A stretch of 64,000 nucleotides of DNA. Origin: Acanthochromis polyacanthus (Eukaryota > Chordata > Actinopteri > Pomacentridae). Under the pieces are notes generated by a model. The model made no database searches, was not told where the DNA came from, and saw only the letters and a list, made by a program, of their open reading frames with translations. Position numbers and translations under genes: made by a program. Positions 11,214-20,222 of this stretch are shown piece after piece. Each line of letters starts with the position of its first letter. The stretch's first letter is position 1. The DNA lies in assembly GCF_021347895.1 (NCBI RefSeq), contig NC_067123.1, positions 1,460,762 to 1,524,761 of the forward strand, in the 5' to 3' direction.

Positions 11214-13331
11214 CTAGAGGTCGTTGAGGCCCCCCGGCGTGGTAGTCACCAGTTTGTAAATCCAGAGTCTCTCCGCTCTCTTCCTCTGTGCAGTGGACCA
11301 ATAGTCATTATATTCGAGTCCTGAAACAATAAGATGTGTGGATGAATGAAGTTGAAAGTGTGTCACCAGGGGGGTGCGGAGACATCCCTCCCTGATGTTG
11401 TAAAGATGTTGTGATAACCGAGTCTGAATAGAGTGTTTTGTTTCCCCTATGTAATGTTTCTGGCACAAAGTAAATGTAATGATGTAAATGACATTGGAGG
11501 TTGAAAAAGGCAAAAAGCCAAAAGTTGGAGCTTCCTTACGAGTGTATGGGTTAAAAATAAATTTCCTATGTCTAAAGTGCCGTTGGTATTGAACTGGGGA
11601 AGTCGGGTTATGATTTGAGAATTTGGATCTCACCAAAATATCTTTTAGACTCTTATTTTTCCTATAGGCTGATATGATTCTGTGATTGGAGAAAGCGGGA
11701 TGTTGGGAATGAAGTACAGTGAAATTACGTTTAATTTTGTGGTGTAAACCACTAGTCTGGTGTGAATATGTCGTGATAAAAGGTATCAGTTGTTGAGGCT
11801 CAGGCTGGGATCCTTGTGAAGTGTCTATATGTATGGATGTGTAGGGGAGGCCACGGACCCGGACCGGATCAGGGGAATCAGAAGTCAATGAGCGAGTGGG
11901 AGCGAGTTGGGCCAGCATGGTACCCTTAACAATTTAACAATTCCCTGAAATGTATGTTTAGGATGATAACTCTTTTTGTGCAGTAGCACATGAATGTCAG
12001 TAGGTTTGAAATAGACTTTAGTCTGTAGACCCTTGGTGATATTATCAATGAATTTAAAGGAAACTGTTACATCTAAAAAAATTGATTTGTTGCGGATCAA
12101 TAGTGTATTTTACCTTGATCGAAGGATGATGATTATTGAGGATATCTATGAAAGCCGAAAATTCTGAAATTTCATAAGGCCAAATGCCAAAGATGTCGTC
12201 AAGAAACCTAAGGTAAATGGATGGTTTTAAGGGGCATTTGGCTAAAGCCTCTCGCTCCCACTCGCTCATATATAAATTTGCATATGAAAGTGCAAACCGT
12301 TGGCCCATGGCTGTCCCGTGGACCTGGAGATAGTACTGATTATTGAATAAAAAATCATTATTATTCAAGCAGAGTTCAATGAGTTGTAAAAGATGCTGAT
12401 CCGGTCTTGTAGAATCCACATTATTCCTAAAAACAGACTGTAAAGTTTGAAAGCCAAGGGGGGTGCTAATATTGGTATAGAGGCTATCAATATCTATTGT
12501 GAATAAGTAAGCATGGCTGGGGACAGCCATGGGCCTAATGATATCCAGAAAATGGTAAGTGTCTTTTAAATAGCTGGGGTGTTGGGTGGAGAGGGGTCCC
12601 AAAAAATGGTCAATATACTGAGAAACATGATAGGTGGCACTATTGCAGTCAGAGACTATGGGTCTCCCTGGAGGGACCTCATAGGGCACAGTCCAGGACT
12701 GCAGATCCTTATGTATTTTGGGTAGTAAATAAAAGTACCGGGGTCGAGGATTAATTGGACCTGATAAAAAGTCACGCTGTTTGGCCGAAATGAACTTTTC
12801 CATATATAATGTCTGGACAATTGACCTGAGTTTGATCTGAGTTTGGGTCTGGATGGAGTGATCTAGCCGTCGATAATATCTGTCATTGCTCAACTGTCGT
12901 TGAGCTTCTAAAAGATATTGTTGTCGGTCGAAAATGACAATTTTGGAGCCTTTATCGGCCGGTTTTATTACAATATTTGGATTACCCACCAACTGGGCCA
13001 ATGCTGGTCTTTCATTTTGTGATAGGTTGTCCATTGTATTGGACCGGAATCTAAAATGTCGTAGAGTCAGTCTATTTTTCATCATAGTAGTCTGAGTCAA
13101 CTGATTTAAGCCCAAAGGATCTGGTTCCCAGTGGGATTGATGTGTAAATAGTTTGTATTGTCGCCTATGTGGATTAGAATAGAAATGATCAATAAGGGCC
13201 ATGCGTCGATGCAGGCCATGCAGGTCCCTATGGAGTTCCTCTTTGTCCAACACGGTAGGTTTGGGAATAAACGTGAGACCCCTCTCCAAAAGTTGTTGCT
13301 GGTAAATGGTGGGAGAAAAAAGAGTAGCCAA
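11214..13331 (-). pseudogene. Penelope-like reverse transcriptase / GIY-YIG endonuclease, broken
   Basis: This would copy element RNA into DNA at a nick made by its own endonuclease. The first open segment (13331-12054, 425 codons; the apparent start is TTG, so the true start lies upstream) has KPADKG (residues 123-128), the first catalytic block TIDIDSLYT (278-286), GTAMGQ (339-344) and the RT signature YLRFLDDIFGIW (373-384). An extra T in a T7 run (plus-strand A-run near 12075-12081) shifts the frame, and the thumb region continues in another frame (12100-11885). The original frame resumes at 11918-11214 (234 codons) and carries the GIY-YIG domain: YII (145-147), HYIGET (155-160), R167 and the likely catalytic glutamate in RAERLW (E216), ending with PGGLND. 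The stretch between thumb and endonuclease looks shortened. Family assignment is firm; activity is not expected. Confidence 0.88.
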
Positions 13332-13370
13332 ATTAAAAATACTGGAAGTAGAATTCCAGCCCAGGTCCGC

Positions 13371-13387
13371 AACCCCCCCCCCCCCCC
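13371..13387. repeat. Poly-C run between ORF1 and RT
   Basis: A run of about 16 C on the plus strand sits in the 100-bp gap between the end of ORF1 and the first recognised RT codon. Homopolymers of this length are mutable and error-prone in assemblies, so the exact ORF1/RT junction is uncertain. Confidence 0.9.
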
Positions 13388-13430
13388 AAGTGTTGTGTGT
13401 ATTTGTCCAATGACTGGATGGTCATAGTTT

Positions 13431-15125
13431 TTAATGTAAATTTAATTGCTGACACCAGTGGTCCAAAATTCTCTGAGCCGTCACAGGCGTCCAATGTATG
13501 TCATCCGACCTTGTTTCAAACATCTGTGAAGGTATTGCCGTGAGGGTTGGAAAGTGGGCGGCTATGGTCTCATTGATAAGTTTAAGATTCGCTTGTTGTA
13601 TCGCGGTCAGATGAATAGAATAGTTAATAATCGCAAAGTAGATGTCCGCGTTCGGAAAAGTATGTCCTGCCTGGCGAAGTAATGATTTAAGTTGTTTAAT
13701 TGTTGTTTGTCTAGGATCCTGATCCTTGTTATTAATGCCTACTGAAAAGATGACTATCTTGGTGGTTGGATAGATCAAGCTCTTTTTACAAACTTCCAAA
13801 AGATGGTACACTGTAGCTCCCGGATAACTATCTAATTGAAGATTAGGATAACGATATGATGATATTCTGCCTATATTTGAGTCACCAAGAATCAATATCG
13901 GTTTTCTAGGTCTGAAGTGCCAATCCTGCAATTTACGGTTTGTTCTAGGATAGCATGTTGGCCTAAATGGTTGTTGTATCTGAGTTGTTGAGACTGCTCC
14001 CAAAGTAGAGTTGGCGGAAGCCAAATTAGTTGTAATTGGCGGACCATCTGTCAATAAAGTTGGTGATCTCTGAATCTTGGGTTGATGATTAGTTACTGAG
14101 GAAAACCCAGCAGGAGTGAGACTGACCAAGGAAATCTCAGTTGGGTCTTGTTGTGTTAAACCATCCATATTAGGAAGAGGAGAATGAAAAGATGAAGGTT
14201 CAGAACGTGTAGGAGAAAAAATTGAAGTTGATTCCGGCAAATCTGAAGAAGAAGAAGCTCCCTGCGATCCTAAGGGAGAAGGAGCCCGAATTTGTGGTTT
14301 AACTAAGAAGGCCCTAATGTCTGACCCCACCTGCTCCGGGGGCCCATTCCCATTACCCTGGTGTGAGGGGCATTCCTGTCGAATACGTGGGTGACCATGA
14401 TTCAAGGCTAACAATGACGATCGTTCTGGAAGTGACGGAGAAAGAAAAGTGGACTCAGGCAGATAGGAAGAGGAAGAACCCATCTGTAATATTGAAGAAG
14501 AAGGTGCCTGACTCTGTGACTGTAAAACAGTGCCAACGTCTGATACCAAATGGCCAGGAGGACCAGCCCCAGCCACCTGGTTAGGGGAGGGCTCAGATTG
14601 GGCTTGAAAGTGGTTATCACTAACCATATTTGACCCTCTCATCACGGATGCCAACTCCCTCCTTTGTAGAGTTTGCTCCAGGGTCTGTGAGGCCGGTCCT
14701 CCGACCGGGTCATCATGGACGCCAGCAGTGATAACCTGTAAAGGAGAAGATGAAATGGTGTCAGAAATAAATACCGAAGTATTAGGACGGGGGTTCTGTA
14801 TAGTGGGATGCTGTTCCTGTACTGAAAGTATTTCCGTTACTGGAGGTTGATGTAGCATTGCTTGGACCTGAATGCTCTTACCTGAAGTAGATGCCTGTGG
14901 TTCAATACAGTCTGTTTGAGTGCTATCTGTGTTGCCCACAGGAGCTAAAATCTGAATTGGTGAAATAGTTGAGGAATCCTGAGGGTCATCCTGCACCAAC
15001 GCTGGGCCCCAGGTCACTCTTCTGACACACTGTGGTTGTGGAGTTGAAGTCGCCAGACCTACAACAATCTGTGCTTCAGGAGAAGTTAACACCTGTTTAT
15101 CTGCACCCATCCGTTCCACTGACAC
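13431..15125 (-). CDS. Penelope-like element ORF1 with SGNH hydrolase domain
   Basis: The open frame of 564 codons begins at GTG; the first ATG is residue 6 (about 15110), and the frame stays open only to about 15146, the insertion junction. Residues 1-390 are low-complexity, rich in S, P, Q and T. A segment of about 50 residues is duplicated in it (about 189-240 and 262-312), each copy with SSSS.LPEST and a following SP motif. Residues 408-564 match an SGNH/GDSL-type hydrolase: ILILGDSNIGR (nucleophile Ser416), FSVGINN (Gly463 and Asn465 or 466) and DDIHW (Asp541 or 542, His544). Such enzymes cleave esters; the substrate here is unknown. SGNH domains are known from ORF1 of CR1 LINEs and from accessory ORFs of some YR retroelements. 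The ORF is intact although the RT downstream is broken. A host gene is unlikely, because it lies inside the inserted unit. Confidence 0.75.
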   Translation of the reverse strand: MSVERMGADKQVLTSPEAQIVVGLATSTPQPQCVRRVTWGPALVQDDPQDSSTISPIQILAPVGNTDSTQTDCIEPQASTSGKSIQVQAMLHQPPVTEILSVQEQHPTIQNPRPNTSVFISDTISSSPLQVITAGVHDDPVGGPASQTLEQTLQRRELASVMRGSNMVSDNHFQAQSEPSPNQVAGAGPPGHLVSDVGTVLQSQSQAPSSSILQMGSSSSYLPESTFLSPSLPERSSLLALNHGHPRIRQECPSHQGNGNGPPEQVGSDIRAFLVKPQIRAPSPLGSQGASSSSDLPESTSIFSPTRSEPSSFHSPLPNMDGLTQQDPTEISLVSLTPAGFSSVTNHQPKIQRSPTLLTDGPPITTNLASANSTLGAVSTTQIQQPFRPTCYPRTNRKLQDWHFRPRKPILILGDSNIGRISSYRYPNLQLDSYPGATVYHLLEVCKKSLIYPTTKIVIFSVGINNKDQDPRQTTIKQLKSLLRQAGHTFPNADIYFAIINYSIHLTAIQQANLKLINETIAAHFPTLTAIPSQMFETRSDDIHWTPVTAQRILDHWCQQLNLH

Positions 15126-15142
15126 ATGCTGTGCATTAACTG

Positions 15143-15217
15143 GTTGTTAGGGTTAGGGTTAGGGTTTAGATATGAATGGGAGTCAATGGTAGGTTCCCAC
15201 GGGGGATATAAGAACTA

Positions 15218-15276
<59 letters not shown>
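15143..15276 (+). mobile_element. Right half of the split MITE-like repeat, with (GT)n tail
   Basis: Starts with TTAGGG-like units, then ATATGAATGGGAGTCAATGG and a TTCCCAC block, then a (GT)n run (about 15222-15276). The complete copy near 40540-40800 has the same order, ending in a (GCGT)n run. Together with 10126-10285 it reconstitutes one repeat. Confidence 0.8.
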
Positions 15277-15278
<2 letters not shown>

Positions 15279-15307
15279 GAGCGTGTTTTAATGTGTTTAA
15301 TTCTGTG

Positions 15308-15425
15308 TGGTATTTCTTGCAATTCTTGTGGTATTTTTAGTATTTCTTGTGGTGTTTCTTCTATTTCTTGTGGTATTTCTTGTATTTCTTGTCGTATTTC
15401 TTGTATTTCTTGTGGTATTTCTTGT
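15308..15425. repeat. Minisatellite of TATTTCTTG-type units
   Basis: About a dozen 9-bp units of TATTTCTTG and TGGTATTTC type, partly ordered as 18-bp pairs. The overlapping short ORFs on both strands are products of the repeat. Confidence 0.85.
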
Positions 15426-15454
15426 GCGTATCGACCTCCTGCCGTCTCGGTGGA

Positions 15455-15758
15455 TATGGAGCCATAATGCTGACAGTAAGTTTTGGCAATGAAAAATGTT
15501 GAATTCAAAGCTAAAATACAAACATTGAACTTTCAATCTTACTGGCAGTGTTTTCGCGTTTCAAAAATGGCGTTAGCCAGCACAGGACAATCTCCTCCTG
15601 TCCCCTTTCCTCAAAAATGAGAAGCGCGTTCTCGTGCTATAAGCCCCGCCCCCACGCGAAAACACTGCCAGTAAGATTGAAAGTTCAATGTTTGTATTTT
15701 CATTTTCAATTCAACATTTTTCAATGCCAAAACTTACTGTCAGCATTATGCCTCCATA
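15455..15758. mobile_element. MITE with about 100-bp terminal inverted repeats
   Basis: Bases 15455-15557 and 15655-15758 are nearly perfect reverse complements, starting TATGGAG.CATAATGCTGAC and running through CTTACTGGCAGTGTTTTCGC. The unpaired centre is about 100 bp. An exact GGTGGA occurs on both flanks (15449-15454 and 15759-15764) and is the likely 6-bp target duplication. No coding capacity; it would depend on another transposase. Superfamily not assigned. Confidence 0.9.
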
Positions 15759-15764
15759 GGTGGA

Positions 15765-18700
15765 GTGTTTCCAGATTTCCAGACTGATGCTGGTCAGTCT
15801 GCAGCAACAGAGACAGAAAAGCTTCGCATCGACTCGTTTATCTGCAGGTTTCTAATGAGGAGACGACACTGATTCCTCTTTCTTTGGTCTTTTGACCCAC
15901 AGGTGGTTTTACTGCTGATGAATTAGTTTTATGTAAATTAAACTGTTTTTAACCTGCAGCACGGTGCTCAGATTTAGGTTTGTCAACATTTTAAGTAATT
16001 TTACAACAAATAGTTCTTTTTAAAAATGATCCAAATCCCCAAATTAGTGATTTTCCAGGAACATTCTGATGAATTTGCTGGTTTCGTCTGCATCCTGCCA
16101 CCTTCATGGTGTTTCCATGAACCTGAAGCAGAGCTCTGATGTAGGTCTGTTAGCATGTGGAGTAATTCCATTACTAATATTGTTTGTTAAAGAAATTATG
16201 ATTAATTTAATGTTTCTAATACCTCTGATACTCTGATTCAGGTTTATTAGCTTACAGAGTCCTTCTAAGGGGAATATTTCATGCTAAAAATGATCTAAAT
16301 CCCAGATCAATGATTTTCCAGGTAAATTGTGATTTAATAATGATTCCACCTTATTTAATGTTTACTGTGTTATTTGGAGCAGCTCTAATGAGTAAATCAT
16401 CTAATAATGTGATTAAATTTCGTTTTATTGTGCAGAGAGATGAACATGGTTGAAACAGAAAACATTTACAGCACATTTGGGCAGAATAACTCTCGTTTAT
16501 TTTCAGATTTGCTGCAGATTCGTGGCTGTTTTTTCAGATTATGCTGATGAAATGAGACTGCTCCAGTTTTTTCTTAAATGATGGTAACAAATGGAGGCAG
16601 TGAGCTCCAGCAGCTTTGCTTAATCTCCTGTTTGCTCTGCATTAGCGGCTCCTCCTGAACAGATGTGCTCCTTCATTAACTCACCTTCAGCATCCATATT
16701 TCATGAAACCTCCTCTTTGTCACATATTTTAGAAAAGAGACAGAATTAAAAGAAGGAACCTGAACAGATCAAACCTCCGTTAACCAGGAGGACGGTCTGT
16801 TTTCAGCCCCTCTCAGATAAATTACTCATATTTTTACAGCTCCTCATTCAGGAAAAGATCATTGACTGACTTTAATCTGATTCTATCCTCCTGAGACGAA
16901 CCGACAGAGTTTCTGACAGACGTGAGCTCCGTCAATACGAAGGAAAACAGAAGAACAGGAGAAGAAACGCCAGAGAAGGAGTTTCATCCTGAAGCCTCCT
17001 CAGATGGAGCCACTGAAGCACCCAGAAATATATCAGTTATTATCATTTATAATGAAGATCTGCACGAAGAAATCTGCTCAGAAATGTCACTTTGTTTTTT
17101 AATTATTGGGTTTTAAATCACAAGAAAATACATTTAAACACAAAAAAAAAAACCTCACATGAGCTCAGCAGATTTATTTAAAGCAACAGAATGGATCATT
17201 ATTATTATTATTATGTTTAATTACAGTTTTTTACTTGTTAATTCTGATATTTGTCACTCTTCTCCTGCTGCAGCTGAACCTGCTTTAGAGTGTTTCTGCC
17301 CGTTGATGGACCTGAAGCTCAGCGGATGAAGATGAACATCAGCTTCCTCTCTGCTGTTCATCTGGGATGAATTATTCATTGAAGCATCAGCAGGTGATGA
17401 AGGCCCACCCTGTCTTCATCATCTGCTCTCATTGTTTGAACGTTTTATTAATGTTCCTCTGAGCTGATTCAGTCCAGCAGCAGATCATGGAGACGGTTCA
17501 ACACATCCAGACGTTCTAAAAGCTAAACCCTGTGAAACACAACAAAGCAGATTCCAAAATGTCTGGGTTTGTTTCTTCAGCCACAACAACACAATCATCG
17601 CTTTTCAGACGTTTTTCTTCCTAGATTTGATGTCTTGTGACTTTCTCTGCTTCCCTAAAATGAAATATAAGTTGAAGAATCGTTGTTCTGACAGAGTTTA
17701 GGAGATGAAACGTGTTTAGATCCAGTGAATGTCAGGGAGCAGAGCGTCACTGCTGCATCTGAATTCACCTGATGGTGGATTTTTACAGGCTCAGTCCTGG
17801 AACTTTTTGGTTGTTCCTGCAGAAATGCATTCCATGATGTTATTTATTCATCTGTTCTGACACATGAATGTAAAACAGAAAGATGTGAGTAAAGTGAGCC
17901 AAACACAAACCTCCAGGAGGAAAATGTGTGTTTTTGCAGAATTCTGCAGAAAACTGTCAAATGTCTGTAAATTCTTGCTCTTTCCTGTGCAGGTGGAAGT
18001 GAAATTCTACTAAATGTTGGAGTCGGCCGGTTTGTTAAATAAATGTAGCTTCTTCCTTCCAGCATGTTGCTCTTATTCTCCATGTTCCTACATGAATGGA
18101 TGAGCTCTGAGGAGTCAGGAGGTGAGAATCTGCTCTGCATAAATCTCACTTTTCTCTCATGTGAAGAAAAGAAAAGATTAATTCAGATGCTGGGCTAATA
18201 ACCGGCGGAGGATTCGACGGCGTCTCATTAAAACCTGCACCCTCAGTGAGAGCTGAAGAAGAGCCTGAAGAAACGATCCGTCCACATCAGGACTGAGGAG
18301 AATAAGTCCAGATCAGAATCTACAACCTCCAAACCAGGATTGTTCTGGAGATGAGAAGAAATGTGCAAAAGAAGCGAGGAAACATCTGACCTTCTGCTGC
18401 TGATGACTTCTGCTCCCCTCATGAAACATTCAGAGCAGCCTGAAGGCAGAAGACTGTCAGTATTTCTGTGTGATGAACGGCGATCAGCTCAAACGGTGGG
18501 CTGGAAGAACACGTTTTACTTCTTTAAGTCGTCTCATAACATTTAGCATCAGGAGCTCGTTCCTCTATCAGCGTAAAACAGAATTCTGGATGTCTTCACC
18601 TCAGAAAACGGATCAAATAAGAACCGCCTGAAGTGAGAACAATCCAGGATTCATGCTTTAGCTTCTGAGGATGAAAGAGATCAGGAACAATCCAGACTTC

Positions 18701-19007
18701 CTGTCTTTCACCCTCCTGTTGTCTTCATTTATGGCACCAAAAAATGTTGTTTCTTTGTCTGAAAAAAATCCAAAAATTCTGCAAAAAAGAAGGTTCCCCA
18801 ATTTCTAAAAATTCCTTAAAAGTTTCCATAAAAGTTTTATTTAAAAAAAAACAAACAAATTTGACAGGAAATAAATATTTTTTTGAATTAAAAGTAAATA
18901 AAAATTGTAAATATTTTCAAGAAATTAATGAAAATCTTCAGAAAAAATCCTAAAAATATCTAAAGTGATTACATATATGTAAGTAAAAGTTCTAATACTT
19001 TCTTTAG
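15765..19007. other. Unassigned sequence with one old duplication
   Basis: No gene is supported; the longest frame is about 100 codons with no domain. About 15965-16200 and 16240-16400 look like a diverged tandem duplication: AAAAATGATC.AAATCCC and TGATTTTCCAGG recur about 260 bp apart. 18740-19000 is very A-rich. Confidence 0.45.
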
Positions 19008-20136
19008 AAATTCCAGTCTGGTTTCCGTTTGGCCCACAGGACAGAGACAGCCCTGGTCAGGGTCACCAATGACCTTTTGGTGGCCTCTCCATCACTTCTC
19101 ATTCTTCTGGACTTAACAGCTGCTTTTAATAGAGTTGATCACAACATCCTTCTCCACCGACTGCAATACAATATTGGTCTGTCTGGCACTGTGCTAAACT
19201 GGTTCAAATCATTCCTGGCAGATAGAGCTGAGTATGTGGTCCTGGGGGATGCCAAGTCAAGACCCCACTTTGTCACCTGTGGGGTCCCTCAGGGGTCTGT
19301 CCTTGGCCCCACCCTTTTCAACATCTACATGCTCCCCCTGGGCTCCATCATCGGCAAGCATGGAATGTCCTTTCATTGCTATGCTGATGATACTCAGCTC
19401 TACCTGCACACTGACCCCACTTCCACTTCAGCACCATCAGCCCTGATAGCCTGCCTGGAGGAGACAAAGGCATGGTTAGCAGAAAACTTCCTGCAACTGA
19501 ATGCTTCTAAGACTGAAGCCATCCTCACTGGTACCCTCACCAGCTCAAATCCTCTCCCATCTCTGCTGTCTCACTCTCTGATTTTGCCATTCCTCTCTCT
19601 TCCTCTGTCAGAAATCTGGGAGTCATCTTTGACCCACATTTGTCATTTGAACACCTTATACAAAATCTCCCTGAAATCTCATTTTTTCATTTAAAAATCA
19701 TTTCCAAACTTCGTCCTACTCTCTCCCCTTCCAACGCTGAGAAGCTGGTTCATGCCTTTGTCTCCTCCAGGCTGGACTACTGCAACGGCCTCCTCGTCGG
19801 GATCCCGGCAAAAAGCCTCCAAAAGCTTCAACATGTGCAAAACACCGCCACCAGGATCCTGACGAGGACGCCCAAACACGCCCACATTACACCTGTTCTC
19901 CATAACCTTCACTGGCTTCCAATCTCAAAACGCATCCAATACAAAGTCTGTCTGGTTGCCTATCAGTGCATCCATGGACATGCCCCGGACTACCTTTCAG
20001 AACTCTTAATCCTCCGCTCCATCTCCAGACAACTCCAGTCCACCAATACCAACCTTCTGTTCACTCCTAAGTCCAACCTGAGAACAATGCATGACAGAGC
20101 ATTCAAGACAGCTGCTCCTAAACTGTGGAATGCATT
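19008..20136 (+). pseudogene. L2-type LINE reverse transcriptase, 5'-truncated and frameshifted
   Basis: The first frame (19008 to about 19600) has the non-LTR RT blocks FRLAHRTETALVRV, LDLTAAFNRVDHNILLHRL, TCGVPQGSVLGPTLFNIYM and the catalytic HCYADDTQLYLH. A frameshift near 19560-19640 moves the remainder to another frame (to 20136) with LVHAFVSSRLDYCNGLL, HVQNTATRILTRT and LHWLPISKRIQYK, characteristic of the L2/CR1 RT C-terminus. The 5' part with the endonuclease is missing, as expected of incomplete target-primed reverse transcription. The coding region breaks off at WNAL (about 20135); its continuation is at 23515. Confidence 0.92.
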
Positions 20137-20222
20137 GTGTCCGTGTAGGTTCTCATTCATCCAGGTCATGGTTATCCAAAGTAGTCTAAATCAATCCACT
20201 GGACTTTAAGAAAGTTCCTTAA

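Larger units (their letters stand above)
10286..15142 (-). mobile_element. Penelope-like retroelement with SGNH ORF1
   Basis: The unit between the halves of the split MITE carries, on the minus strand, ORF1 with a C-terminal SGNH hydrolase domain (15125-13431), a Penelope-type reverse transcriptase (from 13331) and a GIY-YIG endonuclease (to 11214), followed by a 0.9-kb non-coding tail with a tandem duplication and tRNA-like segments. The RT/GIY-YIG arrangement is diagnostic of Penelope-like elements. No pLTR repeats or hammerhead ribozyme core were found by eye. The right edge falls within a few bases of the start of the open ORF1 frame, so the 5' end may be truncated. The coding region is damaged and the copy is presumably dead. 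Confidence 0.8.

Noticed and set aside
13431..15125. SGNH ORF as a host esterase gene
   Set aside because: It lies within the unit that split the MITE-like repeat, on the same strand as and directly upstream of the Penelope RT; host origin is the less economical reading.
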